A stretch of DNA of 64,000 bases. It comes from Cedecea neteri (GTDB taxonomy: Bacteria > Pseudomonadota > Gammaproteobacteria > Enterobacterales > Enterobacteriaceae). The translations under genes and the position numbers were made by a program. The notes under the pieces were generated by a model. It was not told the origin of the DNA. It saw nothing but the letters and a program-made list of their open reading frames with translations, and did not search any database. Where the stretch lies: positions 1,178,001 through 1,242,000 of the forward strand of contig NZ_CP009459.1 in the NCBI RefSeq assembly GCF_000758325.1, in the 5' to 3' direction. Position 1 is the first letter of the stretch. Each line of letters starts with the position of its first letter. Below, one piece after another: positions 43,545 to 55,346 of the stretch.

Positions 43545-45389
43545 ATGATGATAAAAAAGGTTTCGCTGTTGACGGCTTTGTCCGCAACGGCTTTTTCAGT
43601 TTGGGCGCAGGACAGCAATACCGACAATACCCTGGTAGTGACTGCAAATCGTTTTCAGCAGCCGGTGAATAGCGTTCTGGCGCCGACGTCGGTGGTTACG
43701 CGTGAAGATATCGACCGCTGGCAGTCAAAAGATTTAAACGACGTGATGCGCAGATTGCCGGGCGTGGATATTGCTCAGAACGGCGGCCTTGGTCAAAGCT
43801 CCTCGCTTTTTATCCGTGGTACAGAGGCTCGTCATGTGATGGTTCTGATTGATGGTATCCCGGTGCCACGCTCTGGTATCGTCAATACAATAGATATCGG
43901 TCAGATCCCTGTCTCATTGGTGCAGCGCATCGAATATATTCGCGGGCCACGCTCTGCAGTGTATGGTTCCGGAGCAATTGGCGGCGTAGTTAACATTATT
44001 ACGATGACGGATAACGAACGTTCTCAGGTCAATGCGGGCGTGGGAACGCATGGTTATCAACAGTACGATGGCACCTTTAATCATCGCTTCGGTGATACGG
44101 TGGTGACTGCCGCGGGGGCATACCAAACAACAAAGGGCTTTAATATTCAGCCTAACTCTCCATATAGCGGTGACAGCGATCGCGATGGATATAGAAATTC
44201 ATTGTTCTGGGGCGGTCTTCAGCACAAGTTTAACGATAATTTCTCCGGTTTTTTCCGCAGCTATGGTTACTCGGCGAATGCCGATTACGATCAAGGATCC
44301 TGGGGCTATGCTGGTGGTAATGATGAACACCAGAATGATACCCAATCATGGGATACCGGCCTGCATTTCAACTCTGGCGACTATTCTTCTCAACTGGTGG
44401 CCAACTATCAGCGCATCAAAGATTACAACTACAGCAGCCTGAATGGGCGCTATGCGCCAGGCTCAACGTTGGATAATACGGAACAGCGCTATATTCAGTG
44501 GGGCAACAATATTGCCGTTGGCCACGGGGCCGTTAGCGGCGGTGTTGACTGGAAGCAAGAGAAGCTTCAATCAAGCGGTACAACCAGCACCGATGTCTAC
44601 AAGCGTGATACCACCGGGCTGTATCTCACCGGACAGCAGCAAATAGGCAGTGTGACGCTGGAAGCTTCCGGGCGTGAAGACCATGACCAACAGTTTGGTT
44701 GGCACGGTACCTGGCAAACGGCCGCTGGATGGGAATTTGTTGATGGCTACCGCGCGACGTTGTCCTACGGCACGGGTTTCCTGGCTCCGTCGCTTGGAGA
44801 GCAATTTGGCGCTGAACGTTTTGGTATTGCCTCTAACCCTAACCTGAAGCCGGAAGAGTCAAAGCAGTGGGAAGCAGGACTAGAAGGACTGAGCGGCCCA
44901 GTTGACTGGCGTCTTTCTGCGTATCGCTATGAGATTCAAAACCTCATCAGCTTCAACAATAATGCTTATTACAATGTTAAGGCGGCGACGATTAAAGGAT
45001 TGGAGTGGACGGGTAACGTGACGACAGGTCCGATCGATCACCACCTTACATTGCAATATGTAGATCCACGAGATGATGAAACGAATAAAGTCCTCTATCG
45101 CCGGGCGAAGCAGCAGGTGAAATATGAAGTCACTGGACAAGTCTACGATTTAGGATGGAATGTCGCTTACCAGTACATCGGGCAGCGCTACGATAACGAC
45201 TTTGATAATGGACGTGATGTAAAAATGGGTGGGGTTAGCCTGTGGGATGTTGGTTTGTCTTATCCGGTCACCTCACATCTTACAGTTCGTGGTAAAATAG
45301 CTAACCTGTTCGATAAAGATTACGAGACGGTTTATGGCTATCAAACTGCAGGACGGGAATACACCTTGTCTGGCAGCTACACCTTCTGA
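43545..45389 (+). CDS. btuB: Vitamin B12 outer-membrane transporter BtuB
   Basis: TonB-dependent barrel importing cobalamins, also a phage and colicin receptor. 614 residues. Signal peptide to about residue 22 (cleavage after VWA), TonB box NTLVVTANRF, plug domain about 30-150 with IEYIRGPRSAVYG, barrel ending in aromatic SYTF. The middle and extracellular loops differ considerably from E. coli, while the last 40 or so residues look identical. Ends 56 bases inside murI. ATG is doubled (43545, 43548). Confidence 0.96.
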   Translation: MMIKKVSLLTALSATAFSVWAQDSNTDNTLVVTANRFQQPVNSVLAPTSVVTREDIDRWQSKDLNDVMRRLPGVDIAQNGGLGQSSSLFIRGTEARHVMVLIDGIPVPRSGIVNTIDIGQIPVSLVQRIEYIRGPRSAVYGSGAIGGVVNIITMTDNERSQVNAGVGTHGYQQYDGTFNHRFGDTVVTAAGAYQTTKGFNIQPNSPYSGDSDRDGYRNSLFWGGLQHKFNDNFSGFFRSYGYSANADYDQGSWGYAGGNDEHQNDTQSWDTGLHFNSGDYSSQLVANYQRIKDYNYSSLNGRYAPGSTLDNTEQRYIQWGNNIAVGHGAVSGGVDWKQEKLQSSGTTSTDVYKRDTTGLYLTGQQQIGSVTLEASGREDHDQQFGWHGTWQTAAGWEFVDGYRATLSYGTGFLAPSLGEQFGAERFGIASNPNLKPEESKQWEAGLEGLSGPVDWRLSAYRYEIQNLISFNNNAYYNVKAATIKGLEWTGNVTTGPIDHHLTLQYVDPRDDETNKVLYRRAKQQVKYEVTGQVYDLGWNVAYQYIGQRYDNDFDNGRDVKMGGVSLWDVGLSYPVTSHLTVRGKIANLFDKDYETVYGYQTAGREYTLSGSYTF

Positions 45390-46185
45390 TGCACATCCCA
45401 CCGTGCTGGTTTTTGACTCCGGCGTTGGTGGGCTGTCCGTCTACAATGAGATTCGGCAGCTTCTGCCGGATCTTCATTACATCTACGCCTTCGACAACGT
45501 GGCGTTTCCATACGGCGAAAAGAGCGAAGAGTTTATCGTCGACCGGGTGGTCTCAATAGTGACTGCTGTCCAGCAGCATTATCCTTTAGCCCTCGCGGTT
45601 ATTGCCTGTAATACCGCAAGTACCGTTTCTCTCCCTGCCTTACGCGAAAAGTTCGACTTCCCTGTTGTTGGCGTTGTGCCTGCCATTAAACCGGCAGCGC
45701 GCTTGACGACAAATGGCGTTGTAGGTCTGCTCGCAACTCGCGGTACGGTCAAGCGGTCTTATACCCACGAGCTTATCTCCCGGTTTGCTACCGAATGCAA
45801 AATTGAGATGCTGGGTTCTGCCGAACTGGTGGAGCTGGCGGAGGCGAAGCTTCATGGTGAGCCTGTCCCGCTGGACGAGCTGCGTAAAATCCTGCGTCCG
45901 TGGTTACGAATGTCGGAGCCGCCGGATACCGTTGTATTAGGCTGCACGCATTTCCCTCTATTACAGGAAGAGTTGTTGGAGGTGTTACCTGAGGGAACGA
46001 GACTGATTGATTCCGGTGCCGCGATTGCAAGGCGTACCGTTTGGTTACTGGAACATGAAGCGCCTGAAGCGGCGTCTGCAGATTCTAATATTGCTTATTG
46101 TATGGCGTTCACGCCTGAAACCGCGCAATTAATGCCCGTTTTACAACGTTACGGCTTTGAAAGGCTCGAAAAACTGGCACTTTAA
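45334..46185 (+). CDS. murI: Glutamate racemase
   Basis: Supplies D-glutamate for peptidoglycan. 283 residues. The two catalytic cysteines are in ACNTASTVSLP and LGCTHFPLLQ. N-terminus MAIKLQDGNTPCLAATPS, an enteric extension before VLVFDSGVGGLSVY, which in E. coli takes part in activation by UDP-MurNAc-Ala. Starts inside btuB in another frame, as in E. coli. Followed directly by the rRNA promoter region. Confidence 0.97.
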   Translation: MAIKLQDGNTPCLAATPSDAHPTVLVFDSGVGGLSVYNEIRQLLPDLHYIYAFDNVAFPYGEKSEEFIVDRVVSIVTAVQQHYPLALAVIACNTASTVSLPALREKFDFPVVGVVPAIKPAARLTTNGVVGLLATRGTVKRSYTHELISRFATECKIEMLGSAELVELAEAKLHGEPVPLDELRKILRPWLRMSEPPDTVVLGCTHFPLLQEELLEVLPEGTRLIDSGAAIARRTVWLLEHEAPEAASADSNIAYCMAFTPETAQLMPVLQRYGFERLEKLAL

Positions 46186-46236
46186 CGCCATTTTGAGTAA
46201 AAAAACGACGCTTGAAAGTTTTTTTCAAATTAGGGG

Positions 46237-46264
46237 TTGTCAGGCTCTGAGAACTCCCTATAAT
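46237..46264 (+). promoter_or_regulatory. rrn P1 promoter
   Basis: TTGTCA (46237-46242), 16 bases, TATAAT (46259-46264), then the GC-rich discriminator GCGCCTCC of stringently controlled rRNA promoters, nearly the E. coli rrnB P1. Confidence 0.95.
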
Positions 46265-46346
46265 GCGCCTCCACTGACACGGCGAAGCGGCTTCGAAAGC
46301 GGCTTCACAACCCGGTAGTCAGTCAGACGAAAGCGAAAATAAACGC

Positions 46347-46374
46347 TTGACTCTGAAAGAGGAAAGCGTATTAT
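46347..46374 (+). promoter_or_regulatory. rrn P2 promoter
   Basis: TTGACT (46347-46352), 16 bases, TATTAT (46369-46374), as in E. coli P2. Confidence 0.92.
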
Positions 46375-46413
46375 ACGCCACCTCGAGTTAGCAAGCGAAA
46401 GCGACTGACTCAC

Positions 46414-46425
46414 TGCTCTTTAACA
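46414..46425 (+). promoter_or_regulatory. boxA antitermination site, leader
   Basis: TGCTCTTTAACA, the NusB/NusE (S10) binding sequence. A second copy is at 48338-48349 before 23S. Confidence 0.93.
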
Positions 46426-46430
46426 ATTTA

Positions 46431-46452
46431 TCAGACAATCTGTGTGGGCACT
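46431..46452 (+). other. 16S RNase III processing stem, upstream arm
   Basis: 22 bases beginning TCAGACAATCTGTGTG pair with 48123-48144 with only one G-U pair, enclosing the whole 16S precursor. Confidence 0.92.
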
Positions 46453-46559
46453 CGCAGGATTGATATCTCAGCATCTTCGGATGCAAAAAAATATCAAGTC
46501 TTGAAGAGTGACTACTGATTTTATAAACAGTTTTAATTCTTTGAGCATCAAACACTTTT

Positions 46560-48101
<1,542 letters not shown>

Positions 48102-48122
48102 CCTAAAAGATACAACCCGCGT

Positions 48123-48144
48123 AGTGCTCACACAGATTGTCTGA
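48123..48144 (+). other. 16S RNase III processing stem, downstream arm
   Basis: AGTGCTCACACAGATTGTCTGA, complementary to 46431-46452. Confidence 0.92.
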
Positions 48145-48186
48145 TAGATGTAGAGAAGCAAGGCGTCTTGCGATTGAGACTTCAGT

Positions 48187-48262
48187 GTCCCCTTCGTCTA
48201 GAGGCCCAGGACACCGCCCTTTCACGGCGGTAACAGGGGTTCGAATCCCCTAGGGGACGCCA
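48187..48262 (+). tRNA. tRNA-Glu (anticodon TTC)
   Basis: 76 bases with CCA encoded. Acceptor GTCCCCT pairs with AGGGGAC; anticodon loop CCTTTCACG (TTC); T-arm AGGGGTTCGAATCCCCT. Placed in the 16S-23S spacer as in rrnB, rrnC, rrnE and rrnG of E. coli. Confidence 0.98.
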
Positions 48263-48337
48263 CTTGCTGGTATGTAAGTGAAAGTTGCGTGCCGTTATAT
48301 CTCAAAGCTGACTTGAAAGAGTCATGTTTGAGATATT

Positions 48338-48349
48338 TGCTCTTTAACA
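48338..48349 (+). promoter_or_regulatory. boxA antitermination site, spacer
   Basis: TGCTCTTTAACA between tRNA-Glu and 23S, the second NusB/S10 loading point. Confidence 0.92.
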
Positions 48350-48353
48350 ATCC

Positions 48354-48369
48354 GGAACAAGCTGAAAAT
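48354..48369 (+). other. 23S processing stem, upstream arm
   Basis: GGAACAAGCTGAAAAT pairs with ATTTTCAGCTTAGTTC at 51406-51421 (one bulge), the RNase III stalk of 23S. Confidence 0.8.
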
Positions 48370-48474
48370 TGAAACGACATGTCGTCTCATTCTTCCGTAA
48401 TAAAGAATGAGGTTAAGACATGTTCGAGTCTCTCAAATTTTCATAATCTGAAGCGAAACATCTTCGGGTTGTGA

Positions 48475-51380
<2,906 letters not shown>

Positions 51381-51470
51381 ACAACACCGAAGGTGTTTTA
51401 GAGAGATTTTCAGCTTAGTTCAGGATTAGATTGATGGTTATGCGCGAGCATAACGGTCAATAACAGAATT

Positions 51471-51590
51471 TGCCTGGCGGCCGTAGCGCGGTGGTCCCAC
51501 CTGACCCCATGCCGAACTCAGAAGTGAAACGCCGTAGCGCCGATGGTAGTGTGGGGTCTCCCCATGCGAGAGTAGGGAACTGCCAGGCAT
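51471..51590 (+). rRNA. rrf: 5S ribosomal RNA
   Basis: 120 bases, TGCCTGGCGG at the start paired with CTGCCAGGCAT at the end; internal GACCCCATGCCGAACTCAG is universal. Confidence 0.99.
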
Positions 51591-51643
51591 CAAATTAAGC
51601 AGTAAACCGGAGCAACAAACCGGTAGTTGTAGAAAAATTCGGT

Positions 51644-51720
51644 GGAGCGGTAGTTCAGTCGGTTAGAATACCTGCCTGTCACGCAGGGGGTCGCGGGTTC
51701 GAGTCCCGTCCGTTCCGCCA
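51644..51720 (+). tRNA. aspT: tRNA-Asp (anticodon GTC)
   Basis: 77 bases with encoded CCA. Acceptor GGAGCGG/CCGTTCC, anticodon loop CTGTCAC, T-arm GCGGGTTCGAGTCCCGT. Distal tRNA of an rrnC-type operon. Confidence 0.98.
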
Positions 51721-51730
51721 CTTATTAAAA

Positions 51731-51757
51731 TTAAGCCTGCTGTTTAAGCAGGCTTAA
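51731..51757 (+). repeat. Hairpin between tRNA-Asp and tRNA-Trp
   Basis: Perfect ten-base stem TTAAGCCTGC / GCAGGCTTAA, seven-base loop, no U-tract. Probably a processing stem in the long transcript. Confidence 0.75.
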
Positions 51758-51771
51758 TAGTAGGAAAATTT

Positions 51772-51847
51772 AGGGGCGTAGCTCAGTTGGTAGAGCACCG
51801 GTCTCCAAAACCGGGTGTCGCGAGTTCGAGTCTCTCCGCCCCTGCCA
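51772..51847 (+). tRNA. trpT: tRNA-Trp (anticodon CCA)
   Basis: 76 bases with encoded CCA. Acceptor AGGGGCG/CGCCCCT, anticodon loop TCTCCAAAA, T-arm GCGAGTTCGAGTCTCTC. K-12 has its only tRNA-Trp at the equivalent rrnC position. Confidence 0.98.
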
Positions 51848-51852
51848 TATAT

Positions 51853-51882
51853 AATCCTTTGCTTAGGCAAAGGATTTTTTTT
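51853..51882 (+). terminator. rrn operon terminator
   Basis: AATCCTTTGC / GCAAAGGATT stem, TTAG loop, then T-run. It ends the operon after tRNA-Trp, facing hdfR. Confidence 0.93.
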
Positions 51883-51926
51883 GTCCAAAATCCCTCTCCT
51901 TTATATTCTTAGCTATTAAAAGCGCA

Positions 51927-52751
51927 TTACTGCGCCTTTAATGGTGTCTTCAATAATTCTTTGATAACACTCTGTTTGTCCGTGTTTTGTAACCAGATAG
52001 CATACAATGGTCTGGACAGCGTTGTGCTTTCAGGGACAGGCCAGATCCCGGATTGTTCTTTTGCCCACTCAATCGGCAGGAAGGTGTAACCGTTAAGTTC
52101 AGAGATCAGCTTGCAGGCTATTTTTGCTGAACTGGTAGTTAATACCGGAATATCATCACTTCCAATGAGCTCGGCCTCATGTTGGTGAAAATCCGCCCCC
52201 CACTCGATGCGTAAATAGTTGAGAGGAGTTTTACGGCTTTCCGCGGCAGGACCATAAAGTCCCATGCTGAAATAGCCCAGCAACTGGCTGGAGAATTCAT
52301 CCATTTTGGGTGCTTCAGTTGTGAGTAATAAATCCAGCTGGCGCTCATGAAGCTGTTTAACGAGTGATTGACGTTGTGCAATTCGTGCTTCGAACTGCAG
52401 GCCATTATGCTGTTGATAAAGCGCAATTAGCCATTCAGAAAGCATGCATTCCCAAAGTGATGCGCTGGCACCAAGCGTGAGCTGATTATGCTGAGAAGTA
52501 TGTGATACCTCTTTTTTCGCTGCTAACCACGTATTCATCAGGTTTTCTGCGTAGGGCAGCAGGCGTTCCCCGGCACTTGTCAGCCGTATGTTATTGCGAT
52601 GGCGGGTAAAAAGGTTTACGCCAAGCTGATTTTCGAGCTGTCGGATGCGAAAGCTTACCGCAGATTGCGTCAAATAAAGTGCTTCTGCGGCGCGACCAAA
52701 GTGCCGTGTTCTGCTAACTTCCAGGAAGGTTTTAAGTAATTCGGTGTCCAC
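51927..52751 (-). CDS. hdfR: LysR-type regulator HdfR
   Basis: Represses flhDC in E. coli (H-NS-dependent flagellar regulator). 274 residues, GTG start at 52751 behind GGAG. N-terminal [24 protein letters not shown]; the C-terminal effector domain is more divergent from E. coli than the HTH. Divergent from maoP. Confidence 0.94.
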   Translation of the reverse strand: MDTELLKTFLEVSRTRHFGRAAEALYLTQSAVSFRIRQLENQLGVNLFTRHRNNIRLTSAGERLLPYAENLMNTWLAAKKEVSHTSQHNQLTLGASASLWECMLSEWLIALYQQHNGLQFEARIAQRQSLVKQLHERQLDLLLTTEAPKMDEFSSQLLGYFSMGLYGPAAESRKTPLNYLRIEWGADFHQHEAELIGSDDIPVLTTSSAKIACKLISELNGYTFLPIEWAKEQSGIWPVPESTTLSRPLYAIWLQNTDKQSVIKELLKTPLKAQ

Positions 52752-52818
52752 GGCTCACTCCAAAAAATAATTTGTCGTTATGATTTAAATGTTTTGTTTT
52801 ACACTCTGTCAAGCGTAA

Positions 52819-52835
52819 CTAATACTCCGCGCCAT
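52819..52835. promoter_or_regulatory. maoS macrodomain site
   Basis: CTAATACTCCGCGCCAT, 17 bases, equal to the maoS sequence as I recall it. maoS lies between hdfR and maoP in E. coli and, with MaoP, confines the Ori macrodomain. Here it is 36-52 bases before the maoP start. Confidence 0.72.
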
Positions 52836-52870
52836 AAATAGCTCGGCCAAGAAAATCAGGAGCGTGTAGG

Positions 52871-53209
52871 ATGGCGGAAAGCTTTACGACGACCAATCGG
52901 TTTTTCGACAATAAACATTATCCACGTGGGTTTGCTCGTCATGGTGATTTCACCATCAAAGAGGCACAGCTGTTAGAACGTCACGGTTTTGCGTTCAATG
53001 AGCTGGATCTCGGTAAGCGCGAACCAGGCACTGAAGAAGAAGTGCAGTTTGTTGCCGTATGCCGTGGTGTGCGCGAGCCTGCTACTGAAGCGGAACGTGT
53101 TTGGAGCAAGTACATGGCGCGTATTAAACGTCCAAAACGTTTTCATACCCTGTCTGGCGGTAAACCGCAGATGGATACGGTTGAAGACTACAGCGATAGT
53201 GATGATTAA
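52871..53209 (+). CDS. maoP: Macrodomain Ori protein MaoP (YifE)
   Basis: 112-residue soluble DUF413 protein that acts at maoS in the adjacent promoter region to restrict chromosome mobility around oriC. Conserved [18 protein letters not shown] near the N-terminus and [14 protein letters not shown] near the end, then an acidic tail. Confidence 0.95.
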   Translation: MAESFTTTNRFFDNKHYPRGFARHGDFTIKEAQLLERHGFAFNELDLGKREPGTEEEVQFVAVCRGVREPATEAERVWSKYMARIKRPKRFHTLSGGKPQMDTVEDYSDSDD

Positions 53210-53234
53210 AAAATGGGGCGAAAGCCCCGTTTTT
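53208..53234. terminator. Bidirectional terminator maoP / yifB
   Basis: GGGGC-GAAA-GCCCC stem extended by A-T pairs, with T-runs on both strands. Confidence 0.92.
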
Positions 53235-54754
53235 TATTCAGCCAGTCTGTGCAAATGCAGGAGCAGCCGATCAATTGTTCGATAGCTTAGTGCTTCCTGG
53301 AGATGTGTCCGAGTAATACTCTCGCAATGCTCGATATCTGCGATGGTACGCGAGACTTTCAGAAGACGTTGCCATGCCCTGACCGACAGACCCAGCTTGA
53401 GTAATGTTTCCTCCAGCCAAACGGCATCATCCGGTACAAGTGCACAGTGTTCGCGGATCTCATGGTTGCTGAGCCGGGCATTCAGCTTGTTCTGCCGGAA
53501 GAGTTGCCTGTTACGTGTCTCCATTACCCTCGTTCTTATTACCTCACTCTTTTCTTCATAATGATTTGTTTTGCTCAGCATTCCTGCAGGGAGAAGCGGG
53601 ATATCCACTGAGAGGTCGAAGCGGTCGAGAAAAGGGCCTGAGAGTCGATTCATATAGCGTAAAGTCTGCTGGGGCGTGGCACGGTTATGTTTGCCCTCGA
53701 AGTGCCCTGTAGGGCTGGGATTCATCGCCGCGATAAGTTGAAAATCTGCGGGGTAGGTAATTTTTGCGCGGGTGCGAGAGATATGAATCTCGCCTGATTC
53801 AATAGGTTCCCTGAGCGAGTCCAGTACGCGGCGCTCAAACTCAGGTAATTCATCCAGAAATAACACGCCGTTGTGCGCTAACGAAATTTCTCCTGGCTGC
53901 GGAATAGCCCCGCCGCCCACGACAGAAGTTAAAGAGGCACTATGATGGGGGGCCCTGAACGGACGCTGACGCCAATGGCGATGCAGATGTGAAGATTGCA
54001 CCAGGCTCAGAATGGCAGCGCTCTGTAATGCTTCAGCATCGTTCAAAGGAGGAAGGAGCGTATTGAGCCGGCTCGCCAGCATGGTTTTGCCCGTTCCCGG
54101 TGGGCCTATCAGTAACAGGTTATGCCCGCCAGCCGCCGCAATTTCCAGGGCTCGTTTTCCCTGGCTTTGCCCAATAATCTCGTTCATGTCTTCTGTGTTA
54201 TCCGCTTGCCACAGTGCAGGGCTAACCGGAGTGCGGAGGTCGTGTTTTCCTTCCAGCCAGGCGCATACCTCGGTCAGATGCGTGGCCACAAAGCAGCCCG
54301 GTTTAGCGATCAGGCCAACTTCTTCCTCATTTTCGGCTGCGACCACGACTTCTCGCCCCGCATTCAAAGCCTCCATAGCGGATGATATGGCGCCGGAAAC
54401 CCCACGTAGTTCACCCGTTAGCGCAAGCTCACCGATAAACTCAAGCTGGGCTAGCCTGGGCGTATTTAGCTGCTCAGAGGCAACCAGCAGCGCCAGAGCA
54501 ATCGGCAAATCGTATCTGCCACCTTCTTTAGGAAGATCTGCCGGAGCAAGGTTAATGGTGATTTTACGTGCCGGAAACGTATAACCGCTATTGATCAATG
54601 CGCTTCTGACTCGATCCCGGGCTTCTCTCACGGTAGTTTCAGGCAGGCCGACAAGCGTAAGCCCCGGTAAACCTGCACTGATATGTACTTCAACCGTAAC
54701 CTGAGGGGCGTGAACGCCGAGTGCTGCTCTGGTGTAGACAACCGACAGTGACAT
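53234..54754 (-). CDS. yifB: ComM-like Mg-chelatase family ATPase YifB
   Basis: AAA+ helicase; ComM orthologues drive branch migration when incoming single-stranded DNA recombines in naturally competent species. 506 residues from ATG 54754 (GGAGG upstream). N-terminal Lon-like domain to about 190, Walker A LIGPPGTGKTML near 220, Walker B LFLDELPEF, then MCM-like C-terminal helices with SVRAWQRLLKVSRTIADIE. No competence genes are in view. Confidence 0.96.
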   Translation of the reverse strand: MSLSVVYTRAALGVHAPQVTVEVHISAGLPGLTLVGLPETTVREARDRVRSALINSGYTFPARKITINLAPADLPKEGGRYDLPIALALLVASEQLNTPRLAQLEFIGELALTGELRGVSGAISSAMEALNAGREVVVAAENEEEVGLIAKPGCFVATHLTEVCAWLEGKHDLRTPVSPALWQADNTEDMNEIIGQSQGKRALEIAAAGGHNLLLIGPPGTGKTMLASRLNTLLPPLNDAEALQSAAILSLVQSSHLHRHWRQRPFRAPHHSASLTSVVGGGAIPQPGEISLAHNGVLFLDELPEFERRVLDSLREPIESGEIHISRTRAKITYPADFQLIAAMNPSPTGHFEGKHNRATPQQTLRYMNRLSGPFLDRFDLSVDIPLLPAGMLSKTNHYEEKSEVIRTRVMETRNRQLFRQNKLNARLSNHEIREHCALVPDDAVWLEETLLKLGLSVRAWQRLLKVSRTIADIEHCESITRTHLQEALSYRTIDRLLLHLHRLAE

Positions 54755-55107
54755 TTTTCCTCCGTGAAAAACTTCATTCTGCCGCGTCAATAAAAGATTA
54801 AATATTGTTCTTTTGATGTATCGGGAAGCATCTCCCTGACTTTTTTATCCGCTTTCTTTTTTACAACACTGGCTGCGAAGCCGATCGCAGAACAATAACT
54901 TTTTACTGGTATTACGCAGAAAATACCCTCAGCAGACCAGTTTTATGAATTATTTTCACTTTCTCGTTATGCACTGAAATTAAATAGTTTTTATGCTAAT
55001 TAATTTCAACGATGATCTTTTCGTCATAAAAAAATATTGTGCTTTACGTCAACTCTGTGATAACTCTGTAGGCATTACTTCGAACTAGACGTTAGAACAT
55101 ACAGAAA
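54755..55107 (+). promoter_or_regulatory. ilv promoter region
   Basis: 353 bases without a gene, markedly A/T-rich (54780-55040), fitting the IHF/supercoiling-sensitive upstream region known in E. coli. The main promoter is TTGTGC (55037-55042), 17 bases, ATAACT (55060-55065), aligned with E. coli ilvP2. Confidence 0.75.
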
Positions 55108-55206
55108 ATGACAGCCCTTCTACGAGTGATTAGCCTGGTCGTGATTAGCGTGGTGGTGATTATTATCCCACCGTGCGGGGCTGCACTTGGAGAAAGAAAG
55201 GCTTAA
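55108..55206 (+). CDS. ilvL: ilv operon leader peptide
   Basis: 32 codons, 15 of them Leu, Val or Ile (runs VVISVVVIII). Nearly identical to E. coli IlvL. Ribosome stalling on these codons when charged tRNA is scarce lets transcription pass the attenuator. Confidence 0.97.
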   Translation: MTALLRVISLVVISVVVIIIPPCGAALGERKA

Positions 55207-55228
55207 AAATCAAGCCTGAATCGAAAAG

Positions 55229-55260
55229 AACCCCCGCACCGAAAGGTCCGGGGGTTTTTT
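55229..55260 (+). terminator. ilv attenuator terminator
   Basis: AACCCCCG-C-ACC, GAAA loop, GGT-C-CGGGGGTT then TTTT; one C-C mismatch. Lies 22 bases after the leader stop, between ilvL and ilvX. Confidence 0.94.
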
Positions 55261-55293
55261 GTTGACTGAAGAATGTGAAGCGAGGAACAGAGT

Positions 55294-55344
55294 ATGTGTT
55301 GCAGAATAAAATGCTGTTTCTCCGGTAATGAGACGGGGAACTAA
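55294..55344 (+). CDS. ilvX: IlvX microprotein
   Basis: 16-codon frame with GAGGAA eight bases before the ATG, ending two bases before ilv[17 protein letters not shown] aligns with E. coli IlvX MNNSTKFCFSRFRTGN at FS and TGN. Probably couples translation into ilvG. Four cysteines in a CC-x3-CC pattern are unlike K-12, which has one. Confidence 0.82.
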   Translation: MCCRIKCCFSGNETGN

Positions 55345-55346
55345 CT

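Larger units (their letters stand above)
46186..46559 (+). promoter_or_regulatory. rrn promoter and leader region
   Basis: 374 bases: A/T-rich UP-like DNA at about 46198-46232, P1, P2, the antitermination boxA and the upstream arm of the 16S processing stalk. Any Fis sites would overlap the murI end. Confidence 0.9.
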
